39,132 bases of DNA, from the NCBI RefSeq assembly GCF_030317105.1, contig NZ_JASZYG010000032.1:1-39132 (forward strand). The letters are read 5' to 3'. This document shows, one piece after another, positions 32,889 through 39,132 of the stretch. The first letter of the stretch is position 1. Each line of letters starts with the position of its first letter. The notes beneath the pieces are model-generated. The model was given only the letters and a program-made list of their open reading frames with translations, was not told the origin of the DNA and did no database searches. Source of the DNA: Variovorax brevis (GTDB taxonomy: Bacteria > Pseudomonadota > Gammaproteobacteria > Burkholderiales > Burkholderiaceae_C). The translations under genes were made by a program, and so were the position numbers.

Positions 32889-34574
32889 TTGAGCGACCAG
32901 AACACCTTCACCCCCGTGCACCGCTTCCTCCACTGGGAGAAAACGCAACCGGAGGCCATCTTCCTGACCGAGCCGCGCCCGGACGGCAGCGTGGTGGACT
33001 TCACCTGGCGCCAGGTCGGCGACCAGGCCCGGCGCATGGCGGCCTACCTCCAGTCGCTCAACCTGCCGGCCGGCAGCAGCATCGGGATCGTCGGCAAGAA
33101 CAGTGCGCACTGGGTCATGGCCGACCTGGCGATCTGGATGGCGGGTCACGTGTCCGTGCCGATCTACGTGACCATCAGCGCCACGAACGCCCGCTACATC
33201 CTCGAGCACTGCGACGTGCGTCTGCTCTTCGTCGGCAAGCTCGACGGCAAGACCGATTCCTGGAACGAGATCCGCAAGATCGTGCCGGCCGAAGTGCCGA
33301 TGGTGGGCATGCCGATGTCGCCCTGCGCCTTGCCGCTGGAGTGGGACGTGCTGACCGGTAAGCATGCGCCGCTGCAGGCGGTGCACCTGCCCGATGCGGC
33401 CGACTTGGCCACCATCATCTACACCTCCGGCACCACGGGCATGCCCAAGGGCGTGATGCACAGCTTCGGCACCATGGGGGCCTATTCGAAGCTGTCGGGC
33501 GAGTACTGCCAGATCACCCCGGCCGACCGCATGCTGTCCTACCTGCCACTGGCGCACGCGGCGGAGCGCGCCTTCGTCGAGACGCATGTCATCTGCCAGG
33601 GCCTGCACCTGTTCTTCAACGACTGCCTGGAGACCTTCGCCGCCGACCTGCGGCGCGCCCGTCCCACGCTGTTCATCTCCATGCCCCGGCTGTGGACCAA
33701 GTTCTACCAGAGCGTGTGCGCCAAGCTGCCGCTGGACAAGCAGAAGCTGCTGTTCGCGCAGCCCACTGCCTCGGCCCAAACGAAGAAGGAGATCCTTCAA
33801 ATGCTGGGGCTCGATGCGGTGCGCATCGCCTTCACCGGCTCCGCGCCGCTGCCCGCGGAAATCATTGCCTGGTATCTCGAGCTTGGCCTGGAGTTGCGCG
33901 ACGTCTACGGCATGACGGAGAACTTCTGCCACTCTCACCTGACCCAGCCGGGCCGCGTGCGCCTGGGCTATTGCGGCGAGCCCGCGCTCGGCTGCAGCGT
34001 GCGCATCGGCGAGGGCGGCGAGATCCAGATGAAGGGCGAGACGTTGATGATGGGCTACTACAAGCAGCCCGAACTCACCGCGCAGAGCATGACGGCGGAC
34101 GGCTACTTCAGGACCGGCGACCGTGGCGAGGAGGACGAGCTGCGGCGCCTGAAGATCACCGGCCGCGTGAAGGAGATCTTCAAGACCAGCAAGGGCAAGT
34201 ACGTCGCGCCCGCGCCCATCGAGAACCGCTTCGCGCATCCGAAGGTGGAGGCGGTGTGCGTGACCGGTCCGGCCAGTGCGCAGCCTTTCGCGCTGCTGAT
34301 GCTGTCGGCGGACGGACGCCGCGAGCTGAAGGATCCGGTGTCGCGCGAGGCCCTCGTGGCCGAGCTTGATCAGCTGCGTCAGGTGGTCAACGACGAACTC
34401 GAGGACCACGAGAAGCTCGACTACCTGGTGGCGGTCGATGAGCCCTGGTCGGTGGACAACGGCTTCCTGACGCCGAGCTTCAAGATCCGCCGAAGCGTCA
34501 TCGAGGATCGCTATCTTGCCCTTGCACAGGCTTGGGCGGGTTCCGGGCGCAGTGTGATCATCGAAGGCGCATGA
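32889..34574 (+). CDS. Acyl-CoA synthetase (AMP-forming ligase)
   Basis: A 561-residue adenylate-forming ligase, long-chain acyl-CoA synthetase type. The P-loop YTSGTTGMPKG is at 178-188, the VYGMTE motif near 338-343, and TGDRGE and the hinge KITGRVKEIFKTSKGKYVAP follow; PSFKIRR near the end is in the C-terminal domain. It activates a carboxylic acid with ATP and CoA in the cytoplasm, the entry step of the pathway. The start is a TTG at 32889: AGGAGA lies 5 bases upstream and no ATG occurs before residue 50. The 84-base gap after the racemase contains GGCGCC repeats of uncertain meaning. Confidence 0.92.
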   Translation: MSDQNTFTPVHRFLHWEKTQPEAIFLTEPRPDGSVVDFTWRQVGDQARRMAAYLQSLNLPAGSSIGIVGKNSAHWVMADLAIWMAGHVSVPIYVTISATNARYILEHCDVRLLFVGKLDGKTDSWNEIRKIVPAEVPMVGMPMSPCALPLEWDVLTGKHAPLQAVHLPDAADLATIIYTSGTTGMPKGVMHSFGTMGAYSKLSGEYCQITPADRMLSYLPLAHAAERAFVETHVICQGLHLFFNDCLETFAADLRRARPTLFISMPRLWTKFYQSVCAKLPLDKQKLLFAQPTASAQTKKEILQMLGLDAVRIAFTGSAPLPAEIIAWYLELGLELRDVYGMTENFCHSHLTQPGRVRLGYCGEPALGCSVRIGEGGEIQMKGETLMMGYYKQPELTAQSMTADGYFRTGDRGEEDELRRLKITGRVKEIFKTSKGKYVAPAPIENRFAHPKVEAVCVTGPASAQPFALLMLSADGRRELKDPVSREALVAELDQLRQVVNDELEDHEKLDYLVAVDEPWSVDNGFLTPSFKIRRSVIEDRYLALAQAWAGSGRSVIIEGA

Positions 34575-34624
34575 GGCCTGTGGGGGTATCGCCGGCCCCC
34601 GGAAGCTCGCATACTCGCCGTCCG

Positions 34625-37327
34625 ATGAATTTCGACAATCTCCTCGTTTCGACGAAGTTTGCGCCCCCGCGCATCGGGGCGCGCTACATCCCGCGCAAGC
34701 AACTGTTGGCACAGTTGGCCGGCATGAGCGGCGCGACCTTCACGCTGGTGACGGGTAGCGCCGGCTTCGGCAAGACCATCCTGCTGGCCCAATGGCGGCA
34801 GGAGCTGATGAAGGAGGGGGCCGAGGTTGCATGGCTGTCGCTTGGGCAGGAAGAAAAGCAGCTGGCCAACTTCTGCGCCTACCTCCTCGCCGCCTTGCAA
34901 CGCCTCGGCATCCCGGTCGAGGACGACATGCTCCTCGAAGGCGGCAGCAGCAAGTCGATCGAGGCCGTGGTCGCCACCGCGGTCAACGGCGCGCAGGGGC
35001 TGCCCAAGGAGCTCTACCTCATCATCGACGACTACCACCACGTCGAGGACCCGTGGGCGCACAAGCTGATGCAGCGCCTGCTCGACCATTGCCCGCCCAA
35101 CCTGCACATTGCCGTGGCCTCGCGCATGGCGCCGCCGCTCAGCATCGGCCGCCTGCGCGTGCTCGACAAGGTGGCCGAGCTGGGGCTGGCCGAGCTGCCC
35201 TTCGACCTGGAGGAAACGCGGATCTTCTTCGAGCAGAACATCAGCACGGTGAAGCTGAGCGCCGACGAGTTGCGGCTGATCCACGACCTGACCAGCGGCT
35301 GGCCCGCCAGCCTGCAACTCATCACCGTCATGCTGCGCAGCCGGCCCCAGACCCGCGCGACGCTGCAGGACCTTGGCTGGAAGCTGGGCGACCTGCAGGC
35401 CTACCTGGCCGAAGACGTCATCGCGCACCTGCCGGCCGACTTCACCGATTTCATGGAAATGCTGTCGGTCTGCCGCCGCTTCAACGCAGGGCTCGCGGCT
35501 GCGGTCACGGGCAATGGGCAAGCCGGGGCCTTGATCAAGCGGGCGGAAGATGAAAACCTGCTGATCTACCGCGTCGACTCAGACGACCGCACGCCCTGGT
35601 ATCGCTTCCATCCGCTCTTTGGCGAATTTCTTTCGGCCCGCCTGGCGCAGCGCGGGCCGGAGCAGGCGAAGGAACTGCACCGCCGCGCGAGCCACTGGTT
35701 TGCCGAGCAGGAACTGTTGGTCGAAGCGGTGCGTCATGCCATCCTGGGCGGCGACCTCGAATTCGCGGTGCGATCGATCGAGAACGCGGCGCCCAGCACC
35801 TGGAGCCTGGGCTACATCAGCCCCATGCTCAACCTGCTCGACCGCCTTCCACTGGACGCCCTGCACCAGTATCCGCGCCTGTTCTTCCTGGCCTGCCTGA
35901 CCTATGCGCTGACGGCCCGCCCGGCGCAGGCCGAACGCTGGATCGCGCAGATCCGTGAAAGCGAAGCGGCCAAGGCCCCGGCGATTTCTTCCCGGTTTGC
36001 GCTGGCGGACGCTGCGGTCGCATTGCAGCGCGACAACACGCAGCGCGTCATCGACCTGCTGGAGCCACTGGACAAGGTTCCGACGGAAAACCGCTTCCTG
36101 CGCTACGTGCATGTGTCGGCATTGGCAACGGCCTACGCGGCGGCCGGCCGCTACGCCGACGCGCATCGATTGCTCGACGACAACCCGATCCCGCCTGACG
36201 ACCGCGAGAACGACATGGCGCTGGTGGTGCAATCGGTGCGCGCGACCGTCTGGGGCATCGAGGGCAACGCGAAGGAAACTGCCCGCGTCGGGGCCGAAGT
36301 GCTGGCCCGCGCCGAGACCGCCTATGGGCGCCGCTCCATCAGCGCCAACCTGTGTGCGGCGACGCTGGGAAATGCTTACTACGAGCTCGATCGCATCGAC
36401 GAAGCGCGTGAAATCCTCGCCAACCGCACCGGCGTGCTGCGTTCGTCCTCGCCCGGAACGATGATCCACGCCGCGCTGTGCACTGCGCGGCTCGACGTGC
36501 TGCAATTGGGCGCTGCACCGGCGCTGGCCTTCCTGGATGCGCAGCAGGCGCACTACCACAGCCTGGGCCTCGACCGGCTGGTCGCAGCCATGCTGGCCGA
36601 GCAGGTGAAGGTCTTGCTGGTGTCTGGCGAGCGAGCGCGCGCCACGGAGCTGGTCGGCAAGCTCGATGCACTGGCCGGGTTGCAGCGTGATGCCCAAGGC
36701 TTCCATGCCGAGATCCCGGCTTATGCCGCGCTGGCTCGCGCACGCCTGGCGCTGGTCGACGCACGTCCCGACGACGCGCTGCGGGCGCTGGACGCGCTGC
36801 GGCAGTTCGCCAAGGCCTTCGGGCGCGTGCGGATGCTGGCGCAGGCCGAGATCCTGTCCGCGCTGACGCTCGACTATCTCAAGCGCGACGAAGAGGCGCT
36901 GGATGCCTTGGCGCGTGCGGTGCAGGCGGGCGCGCCGGCCGGACTGGTGCGAACCTTCTTGGATGAGGGCGCGCGGGTCGGCGAACTGCTTGCGAGCCTG
37001 CGCGCCGCGGGCACGCGCCTTGACGGGCGCCTCGCGCCTTTTGTCGACGACCTGCTGCGTAGATGCGGCGCGCCCACCCCTGTGGCGCAGGACAAGGGCA
37101 AGTCGGCGTCCCGTGCTGCCGGCACGGACGCCGTCACGCTGACACCGCGCGAGATCGAAATCCTCGGCCTGGTGGCCAAGGCGATGTCGAGCAAGCGCAT
37201 CGCGCAGACGCTCAACATCACGCCGGAAACGGTGAAGTGGAACATCCGCAATGTGCTGGCCAAGCTGCGTATGTCCAGCCGCTACGACGCGCTGACCTGG
37301 GCGCGGAACAAGGGGCTGATTGAGTAG
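34625..37327 (+). CDS. MalT-like LuxR-family transcriptional activator
   Basis: A 900-residue regulator. The N-terminal segment LLVSTKFAPPRIGARYIPR leads into a STAND-type NTPase with Walker A GSAGFGKT (44-51) and Walker B LYLIIDDYHH near 130-139. A helical repeat region follows from about 350 to 800, and a LuxR helix-turn-helix closes the protein (LTPREIEILGLVAKAMSSKR onward, about 838-900). MalT-type proteins bind ATP and an inducer, oligomerise and activate promoters. The ATG at 34625 begins the conserved N-terminus; no strong ribosome site is seen, so expression may be low. Lying inside the catabolic block, it is the natural candidate activator of the DUF1302 promoter; the inducer is probably the acid or its CoA ester (inference). 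Confidence 0.92.
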   Translation: MNFDNLLVSTKFAPPRIGARYIPRKQLLAQLAGMSGATFTLVTGSAGFGKTILLAQWRQELMKEGAEVAWLSLGQEEKQLANFCAYLLAALQRLGIPVEDDMLLEGGSSKSIEAVVATAVNGAQGLPKELYLIIDDYHHVEDPWAHKLMQRLLDHCPPNLHIAVASRMAPPLSIGRLRVLDKVAELGLAELPFDLEETRIFFEQNISTVKLSADELRLIHDLTSGWPASLQLITVMLRSRPQTRATLQDLGWKLGDLQAYLAEDVIAHLPADFTDFMEMLSVCRRFNAGLAAAVTGNGQAGALIKRAEDENLLIYRVDSDDRTPWYRFHPLFGEFLSARLAQRGPEQAKELHRRASHWFAEQELLVEAVRHAILGGDLEFAVRSIENAAPSTWSLGYISPMLNLLDRLPLDALHQYPRLFFLACLTYALTARPAQAERWIAQIRESEAAKAPAISSRFALADAAVALQRDNTQRVIDLLEPLDKVPTENRFLRYVHVSALATAYAAAGRYADAHRLLDDNPIPPDDRENDMALVVQSVRATVWGIEGNAKETARVGAEVLARAETAYGRRSISANLCAATLGNAYYELDRIDEAREILANRTGVLRSSSPGTMIHAALCTARLDVLQLGAAPALAFLDAQQAHYHSLGLDRLVAAMLAEQVKVLLVSGERARATELVGKLDALAGLQRDAQGFHAEIPAYAALARARLALVDARPDDALRALDALRQFAKAFGRVRMLAQAEILSALTLDYLKRDEEALDALARAVQAGAPAGLVRTFLDEGARVGELLASLRAAGTRLDGRLAPFVDDLLRRCGAPTPVAQDKGKSASRAAGTDAVTLTPREIEILGLVAKAMSSKRIAQTLNITPETVKWNIRNVLAKLRMSSRYDALTWARNKGLIE

Positions 37328-37343
37328 CGCCTCTTGCACGGCG

Positions 37344-37362
37344 CCCCTCCAAAGAAGGGGGG
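37344..37362 (+). terminator. Hairpin after the LuxR gene
   Basis: CCCCT (37344-37348) pairs with AGGGG (37356-37360) across a CCAAAGA loop, 17 bases past the regulator stop. It resembles the other C-run/G-run hairpins. A weak terminator between the regulator and the MaoC/SDR pair is possible, in which case the pair would need its own promoter in the 92-base gap. Confidence 0.4.
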
Positions 37363-37419
37363 ATCTCTTCGGAGCGTGGCTGCTTAACCTATGAAGCACA
37401 TTCAAACCGGAACGCTTCC

Positions 37420-37875
37420 ATGAAGAGCTACGAAACCCTCGAGGACCTCAAGCCGCTGGTCGGCGAAACGATCGGCACCAGCGACTGGCTGCTGATCGAC
37501 CAGCAGCGCATCAACAAGTTCGCCGATGCCACGGGCGACCACCAATGGATCCACGTGGACGTGGAGCGCGCAAAGAGCGGCCCCTTCGGCGTGCCGATCG
37601 CGCACGGCTTCCTGACGCTGAGCCTGCTGCCGGCCTTCTTTGCGACGGCTTTCGAGATCCGCAAGAGCACGATGGGCGTCAACTACGGGCTCAACAAGGT
37701 GCGCTTCATGAAGCCGGTGCCTGTCAACAGCCGCCTGCGTGGGCACTTCAAGCTGCTGAGCTGGGAGCCGCTGGAGGGCAATGGCGCACAGATGCTCATC
37801 GAGATGTCGATCGAGCTCGAAGGCGCGCCCAAGCCCGTGTGCGTGGCCGAGTCGATCACGCGGCGCTTCCCCTGA
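37420..37875 (+). CDS. MaoC-family (R)-specific enoyl-CoA hydratase
   Basis: A 151-residue single-hotdog hydratase with the hydratase-2 motif: Asp40 and His45 in FADATGDHQWIHVD, then GPFGVPIAHGFLTLSL. These enzymes hydrate trans-2-enoyl-CoA to (3R)-hydroxyacyl-CoA. Together with the MFE-2-type SDR 83 bases downstream it forms a split version of the two catalytic domains of peroxisomal MFE-2. The start at 37420 follows GGAACGCTTCC. An alternative role as a supply enzyme for polyhydroxyalkanoate cannot be excluded, but no phaC is in the window. Confidence 0.9.
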   Translation: MKSYETLEDLKPLVGETIGTSDWLLIDQQRINKFADATGDHQWIHVDVERAKSGPFGVPIAHGFLTLSLLPAFFATAFEIRKSTMGVNYGLNKVRFMKPVPVNSRLRGHFKLLSWEPLEGNGAQMLIEMSIELEGAPKPVCVAESITRRFP

Positions 37876-37958
37876 TCCATGGAGGCTCTGATCAGTCCCC
37901 CGCGGACTTGATCACAGCCTCCTTCCCCCTCTCTCACTTCTTGAAAAAAGGTAACGAC

Positions 37959-38870
37959 ATGACGATTCGATTTGACGGCCGGGTGGCCATCGTGACGGGT
38001 GCTGGCAATGGCCTCGGCCGCGCGCACGCGCTGGAACTGGCGCGCCGCGGCGCCAAGGTGGTGATCAACGATTTCGGCGGCAGCCGCGATGGCCAGGGTG
38101 CTTCTTCCGAAGCCGCTCAAAAGGTCGTGGACGAGATCCGCGCCGCCGGCGGCACGGCCATCGCCAACGGCGCCAACGTGTGCGACTTCGAACAGGTGCT
38201 GGCGATGGTCGAACAGGCCAAGGCCGAGTTCGGCCGCATCGACATCCTGGTCAACAACGCGGGCATCCTGCGCGACAAGACTTTCTCGAAGATGGAGATC
38301 GCCGACTTCAAGGCCGTGGTCGACGTGCACCTGATGGGCTCGGTCAACTGCACCAAGGCCGTGTGGGAAATCATGCGCGAGCAGAACTACGGCCGCATCC
38401 TGATGACGACCTCGGCCTCGGGCCTGTTCGGCAACTTCGGCCAGGCCAACTACGGCGCGGCCAAGATGGCGCTGGTGGGGCTGATGCATATGCTGACGAT
38501 CGAAGGCAAGAAGAACAACATCCGCGTCAACACCATCGCGCCGATGGCCGCCACGCGCATGACCGAGGACGTGCTGCCGCCCGCGATGCTCGACGCCATC
38601 AAGCCCGAACAGGTGACGCCCGCGGCGCTGTTCCTGGTGAGCGAAGACGCGCCTTTGAAGACGACACTGTCGGCCGGCGGCGGCGCCTTCTCGGCCTGCC
38701 GCATCGAGGACACCGCGGCGGTTTATCTCGGACCGAAGGAGTGCACGGTGGACGGCGTGGCCGAGCACTTCGCGCAGATCACCGACTGGGACAGCGCGCG
38801 CGCGTATGACGATTCGAATGCGCAGGTGCATGCGTTGATCCAGGCTGCGATGGCCGGGATGCAGCGCTGA
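37959..38870 (+). CDS. SDR, MFE-2-type (3R)-hydroxyacyl-CoA dehydrogenase-like
   Basis: A 303-residue short-chain dehydrogenase: TGAGNGLG (13-20), NNAG (99-102), Tyr165/Lys169 in YGAAK. The INDFGGSRDGQG and LRDKTF segments mark the MFE-2 dehydrogenase branch, which oxidises (3R)-hydroxyacyl-CoA. It is a clear paralogue of the SDR at 1528-2460 through residue 200, diverging in the C-terminal third. AAAAAAGGTAACGAC precedes the ATG at 37959; the frame is open further upstream but overlaps the MaoC gene. It ends 165 bases before the transposase remnant and appears intact. Paired with MaoC, it would complete hydration and oxidation before thiolysis. Confidence 0.9.
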   Translation: MTIRFDGRVAIVTGAGNGLGRAHALELARRGAKVVINDFGGSRDGQGASSEAAQKVVDEIRAAGGTAIANGANVCDFEQVLAMVEQAKAEFGRIDILVNNAGILRDKTFSKMEIADFKAVVDVHLMGSVNCTKAVWEIMREQNYGRILMTTSASGLFGNFGQANYGAAKMALVGLMHMLTIEGKKNNIRVNTIAPMAATRMTEDVLPPAMLDAIKPEQVTPAALFLVSEDAPLKTTLSAGGGAFSACRIEDTAAVYLGPKECTVDGVAEHFAQITDWDSARAYDDSNAQVHALIQAAMAGMQR

Positions 38871-39035
38871 CCAGCCGCAAGACTGAGCACATGGCTGGGG
38901 CGGCGGGGTGTCGGCAGTAGCTGAATGCAGTGGCCGATGACATGACCTTGGGCTTGGGGCGGGATCACGCCGACGGTGTACTCCCCTCCGCGAATGTCCC
39001 CCGCCGACAGCCTGCGGCTGACGGCTCCGGCGGGC

Positions 39036-39132
39036 TCAACCCGTCGATGCAACGGTCTGCCAGAGTACCTCAGCGGGGTTGGCAAAGCCAAGTGTCTGTC
39101 TTGGTCGACCGTTCATCTCATTGGCGATGCGA
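39036..39132 (-). mobile_element. IS30-family transposase, C-terminal part (runs off right edge)
   Basis: Reading leftward from the edge, the 31 codons before the TGA at 39036 spell RIANEMNGRPRQTLGFANPA followed by EVLWQTVASTG. NxRPRxTLGxxxPAE is the C-terminal signature of IS30-family transposases. Only the tail is in the window. The terminal inverted repeat should lie between 38871 and 39035; I cannot place it without the other end. The sequence 38905-38945 (starting GGTGTCGGCAGTAGCTG) is a candidate zone. The element sits just downstream of the catabolic block, with its transposase convergent to it. Confidence 0.82.

Noticed and set aside
31566..34712. Minus-strand open frame of 1048 codons opposite racemase and ligase
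   Set aside because: Antisense shadow with no family motif; plus-strand genes explain the region fully.
1..39132. tRNA, rRNA, CRISPR arrays, toxin-antitoxin or phage genes
   Set aside because: None seen on either strand; repeats present are hairpins, not spaced direct repeats.

Overview
The window is GC-rich DNA from a Gram-negative bacterium. Protein families (DUF1302, DUF1329, MMPL/RND, YCF48, MalT-type LuxR, DUF1254/DUF1214) and gene style point to Burkholderiales, most likely Comamonadaceae and Variovorax-like. That placement rests on recognised protein style, not on a marker gene. No rRNA, tRNA, CRISPR array or phage genes were seen. One insertion-sequence fragment (C-terminus of an IS30-type transposase) lies at the right edge.

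Layout. (1) 1-3680, minus strand: a unit transcribed leftwards of alpha/beta hydrolase, MFE-2-type SDR, thiolase, then etfB running off the edge; the hydrolase stop overlaps the SDR start (ATGA). (2) 3876-6316, plus: a WS/DGAT-family acyltransferase with a histone-H1-like Lys/Ala tail, then an SDR. (3) 6409-12328, plus: a LacI regulator behind a perfect 16-bp palindrome, an MFS carrier, a HisD-family dehydrogenase that is probably not for histidine synthesis, a hotdog thioesterase and an exported sulfatase. (4) 12479-14146: an MscS-type channel. (5) 14187-17890, minus: an exported dienelactone-hydrolase-like enzyme and an 808-residue DUF1254/DUF1214 protein with two tandem copies of the module. 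(6) 18179-38870, plus: a 15-gene catabolic block.

Block 6 reads as a complete route for a hydrophobic, probably alpha-methyl-branched carboxylic acid. DUF1302 and DUF1329 envelope proteins, a YCF48 protein and an MMPL transporter would handle the substrate at the envelope. A CoA ligase activates it and an alpha-methylacyl-CoA racemase sets the 2-methyl stereochemistry. Three acyl-CoA dehydrogenases (two forming a probable alpha/beta pair) desaturate it. A crotonase-fold protein and a MaoC hydratase add water, an MFE-2-like SDR oxidises, and two SCP-x-type thiolases cleave. A MalT-like LuxR regulator inside the block is the obvious candidate activator, and the ETF of unit 1 would take the dehydrogenase electrons. 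Racemase, MaoC hydratase, MFE-2-type SDR and SCP-x thiolase together resemble the enzyme logic of peroxisomal branched-chain and bile-acid side-chain beta-oxidation. No ring-cleavage genes are in the window, so the substrate (steroid side chain, isoprenoid acid or other branched acid) cannot be fixed from sequence.

Between genes there is a recurring set of C-run/G-run hairpins. One has 16-bp perfect arms inside the divergent control region at 17.97-18.05 kb, and one supplies the last codons of the MMPL gene. No gap between genes exceeds 300 bases.
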